This document shows, piece after piece, positions 1 to 16,744 of a stretch of 64,000 nt of DNA. Under the pieces are notes generated by a model. That model was given only the letters and a program-made list of their open reading frames with translations. It was not told where the DNA came from and searched no databases. Position 1 is the first letter of the stretch; the number at the start of each line of letters is the position of its first letter. Source of the stretch: Perca fluviatilis (taxonomy: Eukaryota; Chordata; Actinopteri; Perciformes; Percidae); NCBI RefSeq assembly GCF_010015445.1, contig NC_053119.1, positions 21,165,050 to 21,229,049 on the forward strand, read 5' to 3'. The translations under genes were made by a program, and so were the position numbers.

Positions 1-543
1 ATCAGTTTAGAAAAGCACCAATGGCAGTCAGTTGCACCTCATGAATAATAAAAGTTTTAGTACATGAAAAAGCTACTTAATGGCAGTTACATAAACTAAC
101 TACTAAATAGTTACTTCCCAGCTCTGACAATATGTTAATGTATCACTCCAAAGTAGTTACACGTGTATACACTAACACTTACAAGTGCAGTGGGAACTCA
201 AAACGAAGATAAGTAACAGCTGTGAAAACTTTTATGCAGTAAAGTTGACAGGAGTTCATTAACAGTCTAAGTTTGTCACTGACCTTACAAGCAGCTCCAG
301 AGACACAACATTGCTACAGCATCCGACAAAAACCAGAACAATAGCCAAACCAGTACCCATTTTGGTTCACTGGTGACAAAAACTCGGTGGAAAAATGTGT
401 CACTTAATAAAGCAGATGTCTGATCGGTGCATTTTTGCAAATAAGCAGCGTTTTTGTTGTCTTAATGGAGAGCTTCTGCTTCAAGACAAACTCCTGTTTC
501 AGTTGAACACGTCTGAATCTGAGATAGAAACTTCCTTATCGCG

Positions 544-777
544 TTGCCTCATGGGTGTTGTAGTTCCTTTCTGACATTACAGAATAAAAGGTACGCAGTG
601 TCCTTAATGTTTTCCCTAACATTACGAATAAATACATATATTGCCAGGGCAACAATATTAAGAGTAAATATTAGTGAAATGTGTGAAAAATAACGAACAA
701 AAACCGTAAATGAATGAGTTAACAGCGCAATGACTGCGCAGTCGTGACGCACAGAAACATTCGAACGTGCATGCGCA
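544..777. promoter_or_regulatory. Candidate ubiquitous-type promoter (ZNF143- and NRF1-like motifs)
   Basis: On the minus strand, 544-567 reads GAACTACAACACCCATGAGG, close to the ZNF143/SBS element (ACTACAA-CCCA). At 765-777 there is a GTGCATGCGCAG stretch resembling an NRF1 palindrome, and a CRE-like TGACGCA lies at about 745-751. Such motifs usually mark promoters of broadly expressed genes. Which gene it serves is not visible; a leftward gene outside the window is my guess. Confidence 0.4.
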
Positions 778-1864
778 GATCAGTAGTATCTTTTAAAAAA
801 TTTAGGAGCTTTCACTCTGCTCGAATCTCTGGGTACCAGAAACCAAACTCACCACAAAAAAGCTCTACACTATTTTATAGTTTTATTAATATTATAATAA
901 AAATATATACATCATCCCCTCCAAATAGAATGATTGGGATAACGATTTCACTGTTTGATGTGTAGCCAAAACACACTAGAAACTATGAGTTTTACTTGTG
1001 CGTTAATGGAGTTGAAGGCAGCAATAGATGTTATATTATTTAGAGAATTTCAGAATTTCACATGCAAGTTCCCCGGATGTTGTCCTGCTGGCAATAGAGC
1101 AATTTATTTATAATTTACAAAATTAAGTTGGAGTGTGAGTAAGTTTATGCAATAAATACTGGTCTGTCTAGATATTTTAACAGTTTTTTAGTTGGTTTGG
1201 TTTTAACCATTTAATGGAAATAATCTGTTGTTGAGACCTGTGATGGAACTGAGATCTTTGACTTTGCCTACAGTAAGTTAAAGTTACAATACCCCAATGA
1301 AAAAGTACTCAATACAAGTAAAAGTCCTGCATTCAAAATTACTCTTAAGTAACGGTGCAGACATTCGGCAAAAGTAACAAAGCATCAGAACAGAGAGTTA
1401 TACTGTATTGATTACTGATAATTAACGTACGTGTGGGATTTTTAATATTGTAGCTGATCAAGAAGTAGACAATTTAAACTACTTTATACTGTTGGGTTGT
1501 TTATTATATAGTAGTGGATCATACACTTTATAAGCTGATATGTTTTACAGCAACTGTAAATCTCAGATAAAAATAGTGGAGGAAAAGTGCAGAATTAGAA
1601 TTAGGTTTATTGCCAAGTAGGTTTTCACCATAAATATATGGTTTTCACATAAAAGGAATTTGCCTGGTGTTCTGGTGCATAGCCATAAACATAGTAAGAA
1701 AAGACATACAAATAAAATACAAATTATAAATAATAATTGCATGTACTGCAAAAGCCAAGAAACATAAATAGAAAATGCAAACAATGTACAATATAAATAT
1801 TACAAATGATTTCTGTTTTTAAAATGAAAGAGCTGTTGTACCAACAACTTCAACATAGACGATC

Positions 1865-2024
1865 TTTGGTGGAATACGTCCGTGCGTGACTCCGGACGAC
1901 GTGGCGTAGGAACCGCTAGCTTCGCCTTCATCGCTGCTACTGTTGTATCAGTTAGCCAGAAAACAGCAGGTTTGAATCGTTACGAGCTTTGTATTGTTTG
2001 ATAGATTCTCTGGCTGCCGCCAAC
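1865..2024 (+). promoter_or_regulatory. golt1b: golt1b promoter and 5' UTR
   Basis: This is a CpG-containing patch immediately upstream of the golt1b start. It holds ACGACGTGGC at about 1897-1906, resembling the ACGTGG core of unfolded-protein-response elements, and a TGACTCC at about 1888. The start codon at 2025 is preceded by GCCAAC, a fair Kozak context. No TATA box is evident. The transcription start is not determined. Confidence 0.4.
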
Positions 2025-5000
2025 ATGATTTCACTCACGGATTCACAAAGTAAGACCGGTTTATGTTTTCCCGTTGTTCTTTGTATGTATGGTTTCTGTG
2101 TTAAACTCCGCTTTCGCTTAATATAGAGGTTAGTAGCTCAAACACAATTGGCTGAGAGCGTCGTTACGTCACGTAGCTGAACGTCACTGTGAAGCGTTTT
2201 AAATGACGAAAAAAACTCATTTTTTTTTTTTTGTCTCAAGATGCAAAAATCATTTTAAATAATCCTAAATTGTCATTAAGCAGTCCTCCTCAGTGATTTG
2301 CAACATTGACCGCGATGACCTGCTACAACAGTATGGAAAAGTCTCTGGTGGTCTCACCCATATACTGAATATCAAAGTTATTATGTGGCCCATCTCTTAT
2401 TTCATATAGTTGTTTTCCTCATTAAGTTGAATGGAGAACAATACACTCCTCATAAATACTGTAATACATATTTTTAATACATTTATCCATGCACTCTTTT
2501 TAATTTTATTTAACTGTGTTTCATTTGTGTGTGTAAGTAAATACAGTTTGCTGGCTTATTTTTATTCTGTCTTCCTTTCTAATGCACCCTGTTATTGTCT
2601 GCAGCTGCTAGGTTTCTACGTTGAAATGACAGTTTATGAGATGTCATGTCACCACATACTGTATCTGTTGTAATCACTGTTTTGTTTATTACAGAAATTG
2701 GGATGGGGCTGACAGGGTTCGGTGTGTTTTTCCTCTTCTTTGGGATGATGCTATTTTTTGATAAAGCTCTCCTCGCCATTGGAAATGTGAGTTGGTCAAT
2801 AACACTATTAGAGACAAACATCCCCCTCATAAGACCTGACCAGCGTCTCACCTCTGATTGTATTGTGTGTCTTTGCTTGTTGTGCAGATCCTATTTGTGT
2901 CAGGCCTGTCCTTCGTCATCGGCCTGGAGCGAACGTTCAAATTCTTCTTCCAGAGACACAAAGCAAAAGCCACCAGCTTCTTCCTGGGAGGAGTGTTGGT
3001 GGTTCTGATCGGCTGGCCGATCATTGGTGTCGTTTTGGAGATCTACGGTTTCTTCCTCTTATTCAGGTCAGCGCAAACGGAAAGAAAACAAATCTCTTTG
3101 TCATCATTATGCTAAATTAAAGGTGCAATAGGTACAATTTATAAAACTAACTTTCTGTCGTATTTGCTGAAACTGACCCTATGTTCCAGTAGAACTAAAT
3201 GAAGCAGGTCATTCAAAAATAAAATCTGGCTCCTCTGGCACCACCTAAAGCCTGTATTGAGATTTGCTCCCTGTTCAGATACACCAATCAGGGCTGGGGG
3301 GGGGGGGGGGGAGGTTGTCTAACTGCGTGTCAATCACTGCTCATGCACAGCATTCATTCTCCCTTGTGGGGGGAGGGGCTTAGGAGACCGTTTTTGGCTT
3401 CAGCAGAAAGGGGGGATGGACTGAGGAGTTGTCGATGTTCAAATGTTTTGGCTAAGTCCTGGATCTTCACAATCTTACCTACGGCACCTTTAATGTAAAT
3501 TCTTTTTTGGTCTCACCTCATTCTCTCTCTTTAACAGAGGATTCTTCCCGGTGGCAGTGGGCTTCATCAGACGAGTACCTGTAATCGGCTCTTTGCTCAG
3601 TTTACCAGGGATCAGTACAGTAAGTATTATGACAATCAGTGAATTACAAATTAAGCATCCCTTTAAATGATTGCAGACTTGCATCAGACGGCTAATTCAT
3701 CACACAGAATATTTAGTTACTTTGTCACTGTTTGACACTATTTTATGTGTTAATTAAAAGCTGCAACAACATCTTAGAAATGTAGAAAGTACATAAAGTT
3801 AGATCCTGAAAAACACTGCATTTACAAGCTTTTCACAAAAAAGTTAGGCCGCCAAGACAAACCGTGAGATGAATTTTAGATTTTTCATTATTATGAATCG
3901 TTTGGTCTGTAAAATGTCAAAAAATAGTGAAACATGCTGTTATAACTTCTCACAGCCCAAGGCTATTTATTCATATAGCTCGTTTTATTCAACGAAGTCG
4001 TTCAAAATCCAAAGATGTTTGCAGCAGTTTCAAGGCTCTGCAAGTTGAGTTCCATACTGTACTGACAATAACTAAAACCAATGTCTGGCAGGAAAGTAGG
4101 AAATCATTCAAAAAATGATCAATAAGCCTCTGGAAATACTAAACAGTGTTGAAAAGTAAACAGTTTTTAGATGAACGGTTTAAATAGACATGAAAGTTAA
4201 TTCTTGACTTTGGTAACAGTGGTTTGATAAAATGATCAAACTAGCTCTTTCTTGAGCTTTTAGCAGATTCCAGATGGAGTTTTCTGTTGAGTCTATTTGC
4301 TGGTGAAGACTGTGAAACGTAGATAAAAGCTCTGGAAATAGCTAGAAATTGAGATTATTTAGTCAACCTGTTTGGTCTTTGTGAAACATTTTGGGTACAA
4401 AGGTTTATAGGAAGGCTTTCACTGAAATGTGAGTGCTGACAGTCTGAGAACAGTGTCTCTGTTTTACTGAACACTTGTCTGTTGTCAGGGTGAGGCCTTT
4501 ATCAGTGTCCAGCATCAAGTATCAGAATGTAATTCTCTTAAAGGTTCAGTAGGTAACTTTAAAAAAAAAACAACTTCTTGTCATATTTGCTGGAACTGTC
4601 AGTAAATCCTAACAGTAGCACATGAGACTGATAATCTGTGAAAACATCATGTTCCTCTGCCTCCTCCTAGTGCTCCTAACGGCATTAGCAAGTTTCCACC
4701 ACTCTCAAAATAAAACAACCAATCAGAGCCGAGGAGTCTCTAATGCATTGTCAGTGACTGCTCATGAACTACGGTCAAACTGTAAAACTGGGCAGCACTG
4801 ATCAGATATGAATCAAGATTCTGTTACTGCCTATTACTGCTATTGCTTATTTCTTGCCCAAATGCTGTCAGAAACATATTTTAGTTACTTAAGAAATAGG
4901 CAATAGCAGTAACAGAATCTTTAATCATATTTGATCATCGTGCCCAGTTTCACTGCAGTGCGTAAGAGACTCCTTGGCTCTGATTGGTTGTTTTCCTTAT

Positions 5001-5378
5001 GCCTTTAGGAGCACCAGAATGAGGCAGAGGAATGTGATTTCAAATTTTTTTGTTTTTTTTTACAGATGATCTGTTTCCTGTGAGGATATATTGACAGTTT
5101 GAGCAGATATAATAAAAGTTACCTTGTAGCTGGTGTATGTGGTAAAAACCTCATTGTGTCTCTATTTTCAGTAGTTTGCACTTTTTGTGGTTTTAAATGA
5201 AGCTTCTCTCAGATATTTTCTCTTTTTCTTCTTCTGAGCTTTAAACTTTGTTTGCATTGAATGTTTTTGTCTGATTCAGTATAACTTGTAAAAAAAAAGG
5301 CAGATTCTAAATAACTCTTGTTGTCTTTTTCTCTTCCAGCTGGTGGATAAAATTGGTGAAAGCAACAATATGGTATAA
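2025..5378 (+). CDS. golt1b: Vesicle transport protein GOT1B
   Basis: Small four-pass Golgi membrane protein of the Got1/SFT2-like family, implicated in ER-Golgi vesicle traffic. There are five coding exons: 2025-2049, 2695-2786, 2888-3066, 3538-3619 and 5340-5378. All introns are GT-AG and the phases agree. The total is 417 nt, 138 aa, the same length as the human protein. It starts MISLTDSQKIGMGLTGFGVF and ends with the conserved VDKIGESNNMV. Hydrophobic segments lie at about residues 10-30, 33-50, 66-88 and 90-115, with a basic loop (RTFKFFFQRHKAK) between segments 2 and 3. A polyadenylation signal AATAAA at 5870-5875 suggests a 3' UTR of about 500 nt. Introns 3 and 4 carry MITE-like repeats. 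The next gene downstream, spexin, matches the human GOLT1B-SPX order. Identification is secure from sequence plus neighbours. Confidence 0.96.
3117..3493. mobile_element. MITE with TTAAAGGTGC ... GGCACCTTTAA ends (golt1b intron 3)
   Basis: A 377-bp element with short terminal inverted repeats TTAAAGGTGC (3117) and GCACCTTTAA (ends 3493), containing a poly-G run at about 3296-3311. A partial copy in opposite orientation lies at about 63572-63765 and shares long stretches, for example around CTCATGCACAGCATTCATTC. It is nonautonomous, with no coding capacity. Confidence 0.75.
3294..3311 (+). repeat. Poly-G tract
   Basis: An uninterrupted run of about 16-18 G lies inside the MITE of golt1b intron 3. 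The partial relative near 63740 lacks it, so it probably grew within this copy. Confidence 0.9.
3840..4140 (+). repeat. Diverged copy of the TAGGGCTG/AATCGATTAATC dispersed repeat
   Basis: This segment of golt1b intron 4 resembles the interior of a repeat family seen several times in the window: AATAGTGAAACATGC followed by CTCACAGCCCAAGG and then TCCAAAGATG. Other copies lie near 25330-25600, 40531-41140, 43868-44172, 52060-52275 and 54090-54200. Edges are uncertain. Confidence 0.5.
4538..5130. mobile_element. Long foldback (inverted-repeat) element, golt1b intron 4
   Basis: The segment is an imperfect inverted repeat with arms of roughly 250-290 bp. The left arm starts TTAAAGGTTCAGTAGGTAAC and contains AACAACCAATCAGAGCCGAG. 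The right arm contains the reverse complement (GGCTCTGATTGGTTGTTTTC) and ends near AAAAGTTACCTTGTAG. Near the centre, GATTCTGTTACTGCCTATTA at about 4818 faces GCAATAGCAGTAACAGAATC at about 4899. It has no coding capacity and looks like a nonautonomous foldback transposon. Confidence 0.75.
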
Positions 5379-5869
5379 CATAGGACTGTTTTTGTATCTG
5401 AGGAGAATTTCAGTATTTATCCTAGTTTCTAATAGTGACTGTATATCTTGGTCATTGCCACTCCAGAACTGTGAATCCAAACAAAATGTATCCGTGGATG
5501 TTTGACTGACATGATGTTTTGTATCTGACTGCCAAGAGATTTTTTATTGTAAAAGCTGGAAGCAGGTCTCCCATTTTGTATCATTCCTGTCTGATATTTA
5601 TGGACTGATAACTTGGGACCACTGGATCAACTCAGCGGAGAGTCAGGAGCTCTTTGCAGCACCCTCTCCTCCAGATTGTGTGCCTGAACAGTCACTGAGA
5701 GCTGTTTTTTTGAGTCCCTCAATGAAGTGTTACTGGAATTTTGTACATTAAAAATAAATAATGTTGAGCTAAATGTTACTTGGGAAAAGAAACCTGAACT
5801 TTTGTGGAAAAGGTTAAAGATGCTTGTCATGGATATGTTGTACTGTAACTTTTGTAAGTGCATACTTAG

Positions 5870-5875
5870 AATAAA
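5870..5875 (+). promoter_or_regulatory. golt1b: golt1b polyadenylation signal
   Basis: A canonical AATAAA about 490 nt downstream of the golt1b stop, followed by T/G-rich sequence (TGTGTTATTTGTTTTTTG). Earlier AATAAA-like hexamers lie near 5752. Confidence 0.6.
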
Positions 5876-6404
5876 GTGTGTATTTTATAAATTTGTGTTA
5901 TTTGTTTTTTGCTGCAGAGATCAGTTTTATATGCCACACAGGATCATTAATCCTTTGATTTTCTTTTCTCACAAATTTACATTTAATTAAATTATTTCTT
6001 TGATAATTTAAGTGTAGGTTTATCTCTCCTCTTATTTACTTAACATTTATCACAAAAATACTACAGCGCTATTGAATACATTTTTTTTAAGTTATTGTGC
6101 TTATTAATGTATTTGTCAACATAATCTATGAAGTAACTGTTTAAACTGCATAACAGCAGTACTCATAAAAATGATATATGATTACAAACATGTAGAAAAT
6201 ACAGTGTGTTACAAATGTATTAACCGTTGTACAAAGCATTCACAGACGGGTTTAAAACTTCAATCTGTATATAAATATAAACTAATAAAGACATTTTGAG
6301 CTTGAAGGTTCATTCTTGACTTGAGGAGGGAATGGCTCCGTGTTATTCAGTGTCCCAAGGGACCTTATAAGATGATACATATTGATTACTGAGTATTATA
6401 TAGT

Positions 6405-6781
6405 CTGCTCATTTTCAGGTTCATCCTTGTATTTTGGGTTTCTACTAGAACGTGTTTACATGCTTTAATGTTTAAATGTTATTTTTCTCATACTGTTTAT
6501 CTGAATATAATGTACCTGTATTCGCCCTCTGTCTAAAACGCTCAATTTTAGCGCGTGTCTTTTCAAGCCCCTCCTGAAAAAGCCGTCTGCTCTGATTGGT
6601 CAGCTGTTCCGGGGCTTCCGTATCTGCACTCTCTGCACCTAGACTGCAGCCGGGGAATGACTGTAACAGGACTGTAGCAGAACTTTCTACCTATATATAG
6701 TATAGTTGTTGTATCACAGCCGTAAAGAAGACTGGACAAAAAGGCATAGAAATCTCACTTTCTACAATATGGGACCTTTAA
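6405..6781 (-). mobile_element. MITE ending GGGACCTTTAA
   Basis: I recognise this as a common fish dispersed element. On the minus strand it begins TTAAAGGTCCCATATTGTAG at 6781, passes through CCAATCAGAGCAGACGGC, and ends near GAACCTGAAAATGAGCAGA at about 6405-6425. The inner boundary is approximate. No coding capacity. Confidence 0.6.
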
Positions 6782-6792
6782 TGGGTGCTGGT

Positions 6793-6965
6793 AGGCAGGT
6801 TTTGTTGCCATTGGACAGAGTCACGCTAGCTGTTTCACCCTGTTTCCTGTCTTTGTGCTAAACTAACCGGCTGCGAATACCTGCGCTACCTTCATTTTAC
6901 CATAGAAATATAAGAGTGGTATCAGTGTTCCCATCTAACTCGCTGCAAGAAAGTAAATCATTCTA
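6793..6965 (+). repeat. Dispersed repeat (AGAGTGGTATCA family)
   Basis: Sequence of the type common in percomorph genomes: TGTTTCCTGTCTTTGTGCTA, then AACCGGCTGC, and finally AGAGTGGTATCAGTGTTCCC. The last module recurs near 38361-38400, where it is part of a hairpin. Boundaries are approximate. Confidence 0.5.
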
Positions 6966-7416
6966 ATACATTAAAGAAGTTCAACAGGGGGAAAAAAACC
7001 CCAAAAGAAATCAGATTCACATTTGCTATTTTCAGTGAATACATCCCTCCACTTGCACCGAGTCATGACAAAAAAATCTTTTACAGTATGACAAGCGATG
7101 ATACGCACAGCTTTTATCGGGAAAGCATCAACTCTTTGACCAACTTCAACTACTTTTACACTCCTCCTCAGCCTCAGGTGTCTACACTCCCATTTGGTCT
7201 ACCAACACGCTGTCATCACATCAGCTTTCATTCATAAAATCTTACCAGTGTCGTCATTACACGCTGACCCCGTGAAGAGATTAAAAGTTTATCTTTCTCT
7301 CAAGTGTGTGTGATTAATGAGCATTGACAGTTTTAACAACACCTGTCACTTGTCAATGGAAATATTACTTGAGACATAATTGAGCATCAATGATGCTGTG
7401 ATTTACTTTGTTGTTT

Positions 7417-7495
7417 TTATAATGGAACAGCAGCGGCAGAGGAAGCATAAATCATACATTTAGCCTGCAGGAGTTAACAACACATACAATTAACG
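7417..7495 (+). promoter_or_regulatory. spx: Putative spexin TATA region and noncoding exon 1
   Basis: TTTATAATG at 7417-7425 is followed about 30 bp later by a short segment ending AATTAACG before GTAAGATA (donor at 7496), a reasonable splice donor. The only ATG in this segment meets a stop quickly, so the exon would be noncoding and spliced to 8008. No transcript evidence is available. Confidence 0.4.
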
Positions 7496-7671
7496 GTAAG
7501 ATATATATTTTTAATATTATTACTATTAGTTGTTGTATTTTGTAAAATATCTTAGAAGAACTAGCTCTTAGAAGGGATACATGAAAATTTAGTTTTTAAT
7601 TAAAATGTGCATTTATAAAAGCAACATGTTACTTTAAGTGCCCATATTTAGCATTTATAAGTATTTAAAAC

Positions 7672-7895
7672 TGTAATGTAGTTGTCAGCAGAAAAAAGTG
7701 TTTATTAGCATATTTGTCAACAATTATAACTCCTGTGTATAAACAGATAATGAATGACAATATAGTAAAATACACTTAAAGACACAATATAAAATATGTC
7801 TTCACAGGAGAAATTATAATTGTTGACAAATACTGTACATTAATAAACACTTTAAATGTCTTTATATCTGCCTTTAACTACATTATATTGTGTCA
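7672..7895. mobile_element. Foldback element in spx intron 1
   Basis: An inverted repeat whose arms run from about 7672 to 7737 and 7803 to 7892. GTGTTTATTAGCATATTTGT in the left arm pairs with ACAAATACTGTACATTAATA in the right arm, and ATTTGTCAACAATTATAA is matched exactly by its reverse complement. Noncoding and AT-rich. Confidence 0.7.
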
Positions 7896-8016
7896 TAAAC
7901 CATTTATTCAATGGTCGTGGGGATGTAGGGTTATTCCTCTTTTTCTATTCTAAAATTGTTAGTAGTACTATTAGTGTTATTCTTAATTAAACTAAATGTC
8001 ATTACAGAGTTCAACA

Positions 8017-9092
8017 ATGTCCCTAATTGTCACGTTGCTTGTGGTGACATTAGTTACTCAGTGTTGGAGTGCACCACAGGTAAGTGAAAGTAGATTTTTC
8101 TCTTAAATGTTTAAGCTGAATTTAAACAAACACATTAGGAAATATAATTAGGAGATGAACTATCATCTTTTACATCATATTTCAGCGGAGGAACTGGACT
8201 CCTCAGGCCATCTTATACCTAAAAGGAGCACGTAAGGATTTACCGAAGAAATTTAAAACTGAAGAATTGCGTGCTTTTGAGCTGTCTTGTCAAATAAAGA
8301 GAAAACAGTGTTGAATGTTGATGTTTTTTCAGAAGGACAGCGCTCAGTGTTGCAGCGCAAAGGAAGAGACGAAGTGGACACTTTACATATAGGTGTGTAG
8401 TATGTGATGCCCTGCAGCTTAGAAATAAAAAATAGTTATGTAGTGGTGTAATATTATTTTTTGGCTCTTAATAGCTTGTTCTACTTTCTAATAGGTGACT
8501 CTTTAACAAGATGCAACTAACAACTTTATTTATGGTTAATCCAGTATTTACTAATGCTTTTTTAAATTAGATACAAGCCATTATTGAGAACAACTTCTGG
8601 GTTTTAAGGTTTTGAAAATTCTCTGTGGCTGGTGTTTTATCTGCAGACCATCTGGACCATAATCCATTTAAATATTAATGATTTATTTCTTGTTAATGGG
8701 TTATAATGTTACTGATCTATAAAGTATCCGTAAATGATTCATTAACCATTAATTACACTAATGTAATAAACACTCGAAGAATTCTTATGTAGATGTTAGA
8801 TGTAATGCATGAATAAAAAAACTTTATCTCACACAATGTAATGTCATTTCCTTTTTAAATGTCTTTGCCCTGCGTCTCTGCAGTGACTCACAACCAGAGC
8901 AGTGATGGACCTGGATTGTCTTTGTCTTCCCTTCTTCTGGAGCTCCTGCAGAAAGCTGTGGAAGAAGGTAAAACCCCTGAAAGTTATCACCAACACATCT
9001 CCATCATCTTTTTAAATTTATTTTCTTCCTCAGGTGGAGGCAATCCAGATAATTACCCAGACAAACAAGAGATGAATTGGAAACATTTGTGA
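8017..9092 (+). CDS. spx: Spexin (neuropeptide Q) precursor
   Basis: Secreted neuropeptide precursor; in the family the amidated 14-mer acts on galanin receptors 2/3. Coding exons are 8017-8079, 8186-8231, 8333-8392, 8884-8967 and 9034-9092, all GT-AG with matching phases: 312 nt, 103 aa. Residues 1-19 form a hydrophobic signal peptide (cleavage likely near CWSA/PQ). Arg22-Arg23 precede NWTPQAILYLKGAQ (residues 24-37) and Gly38 is the amide donor. Most known spexins have Met where Ile30 is and Gly-Arg-Arg after the peptide; here it is Gly-Gln-Arg, so the downstream site is monobasic. The C-terminal part has no known function. The start is chosen because the in-frame codons upstream (8008-8016) contain no ATG. 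It sits between golt1b and ldhb, as in human apart from missing gys2. Whether it is the spx1a or spx1b paralogue is unresolved. A polyA signal lies at 9192. Confidence 0.93.
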
Positions 9093-10811
9093 AGACAATT
9101 TTGCCTTATTGTTGCATATTCTTGGATTTATTATGTTTTCTCATACGTGTTACTTATCGCTGGTTGAGTTTACTTGTAATCAAACATGCTAAATAAATCA
9201 ATTTCCCTCGCCTTGTCAGTGAGCTGTGTCTTCAACATGGAGAGGTTTCCTTTTACAGCTGCACAACTTGCTATCGATTAAGAACAAATAAAAAGAAAGT
9301 CTGTCAGCTTGGGGCAGCAATTAAGTTGTTCACACCACACAGGGATTAACACCATGCTAAACACCACTCAGTCATTAATCATCACACTGTCTGAGAGAGG
9401 TGGCCCGATGAGTTTTATTGGAAATGGCAGCCTGAACCAGCCGTGACTGAGTCAAACAAAGTTCATCAGCTGAGTTGTACTCCTGACATAAATCAGATTT
9501 AAAGTACATTTGTAAATGCACAAGTTTGCTGTAAAAGCAACAATTTCCTTCTGGAAGAGCTTTAGGAAAGGAAATATCATAACATTATGAAACAAAACTA
9601 GTTAAGTTTAGGCAACAAAAAAACCTAGGGTTAGAAAATCATCAGGGACTGGCTGTAAATAAGTCACTTCAAACTACTAAAATATGGATGTAACTGCATC
9701 ATGGACTAAGGGCCGTAAAAGTTGGTTCATTTTAAAACCTGCCTCCTTATTGGATATTGGTGTTCTTATACTTTGTCACATCACTTCCTCATTTGTTCCC
9801 ACAATAATTACTATGGCCACGAGAGTTCCCCACCTAACAACAAACGTAAATATGGGTCATTATGAACTGCTTGCACAATCGACCTATATGGTCGTTTTCT
9901 GTGTAAGGTTGGTCTGAAATATCAAATTATTTGTTGTAATGCCCTCATACCATCCAACCATCGTGCCCCATACCTATTAAACCAATGCCAGGATATCTAA
10001 AATCTATACCAATGTTTCTCCTACTTGTGATCGATGTCAGCGTTCCCCTGCATGCATGTTTTGGCTATGCCTATCCTTAAAAGACATAGATAAGGAGTGG
10101 ACAGAGATATTTTTTATATATTACTGGAGAAATGTTTGTACTGTACCTGCTCACAGCTTTATTCTCGATCTCTCCTTAAAGACATTAAAGCTTTTTGTCA
10201 CCTTGTTAGCAGGACGACATATTGTCCAAATGTACCGCTCATTCTTGTTAGAGAATACACATTCTTAGAATAGACTCATTAAAGGCCTCATCTAATTAAA
10301 AAAATACTTGAGTTAAAGCTTTTATCAGGATTTCATCCACTGACGCAAATGAATGAATGTGATAATACATCCCAAAAAAACATCAAGTCCCTGTAAAATC
10401 CCCTCAGGAGCTTCCATAGTTTTTAGGATTTGTTTCATTTCCAATTTGAACCTTTTTAGATCAAACTTCCAGTGCACCTGTCTCTGTACACCTGTAGATG
10501 TTCCCTTTACTACTGAATAACTGAACACATGCACTTCCGGTTCAAGCAACAACAGCTTTATTACACAGCAAAACAAATGACACACGGTCCCACACTGCAA
10601 CACAGCCGAGGACAAATGAGTCAGAGCAGCATTTCACTCAGTTGAAGTCACAAACTGACACCTACAGCTAAATCTGACGGGATTAAACTCCCATACGCCT
10701 GTGAATCTACAGAGGGCAGTGTGTTGAAGGTGTGGAGGGTGGAGCTGTGTGGGGTTTAGTGACTGCAGAGTGATAATACGTCTGGAGGGTACATCACCCC
10801 CATGTGTTCAG
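9093..10811. other. Intergenic between convergent spx and ldhb
   Basis: Holds the spexin 3' UTR (AATAAA at 9192-9197) and, at the other end, the ldhb 3' UTR. A minus-strand AATAAA (TTTATT at 10555-10560) would give an ldhb 3' UTR of about 270 nt. The middle shows no exon. GYS2, which sits here in human, is not seen. Confidence 0.65.

Positions 10812-16744
<5,933 letters not shown>

Larger units (their letters stand above)
1..2024. other. Noncoding 5' flank of golt1b
   Basis: No convincing coding exon is visible on either strand. The stretch is AT-rich, apart from a CpG-containing patch at about 540-780 with promoter-like motifs and a second patch just upstream of golt1b at 1870-2020. In human, RECQL lies head-to-head with GOLT1B, so a leftward gene beginning here is possible, but no RECQL coding sequence can be seen. 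Confidence 0.6.
5379..8016. other. golt1b 3' UTR, MITEs and spx 5' region
   Basis: After the golt1b 3' UTR (polyA signal 5870-5875) comes AT-rich sequence, two repeats (about 6405-6781 and 6793-6965), then a TATA-like start region and putative noncoding first exon of spexin (about 7447-7495), and a foldback element in the first intron. I looked on both strands for a kisspeptin-2 core (NPFGLRF), a gene linked to golt1b in some vertebrates, and found none. Confidence 0.6.

Noticed and set aside
7135..7235. NFNYFYTPP and LPFGLP-like translation, reminiscent of a kisspeptin core, between golt1b and spx where kiss2 could lie
   Set aside because: The residues do not form FNxNPFGLRF, there is no Gly-basic processing site, signal peptide or exon structure, and the two pieces are separated; taken as chance.
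10325..10615. 96-codon minus-strand frame after ldhb
   Set aside because: Lies in or just past the ldhb 3' UTR; composition and position give no support for a gene.
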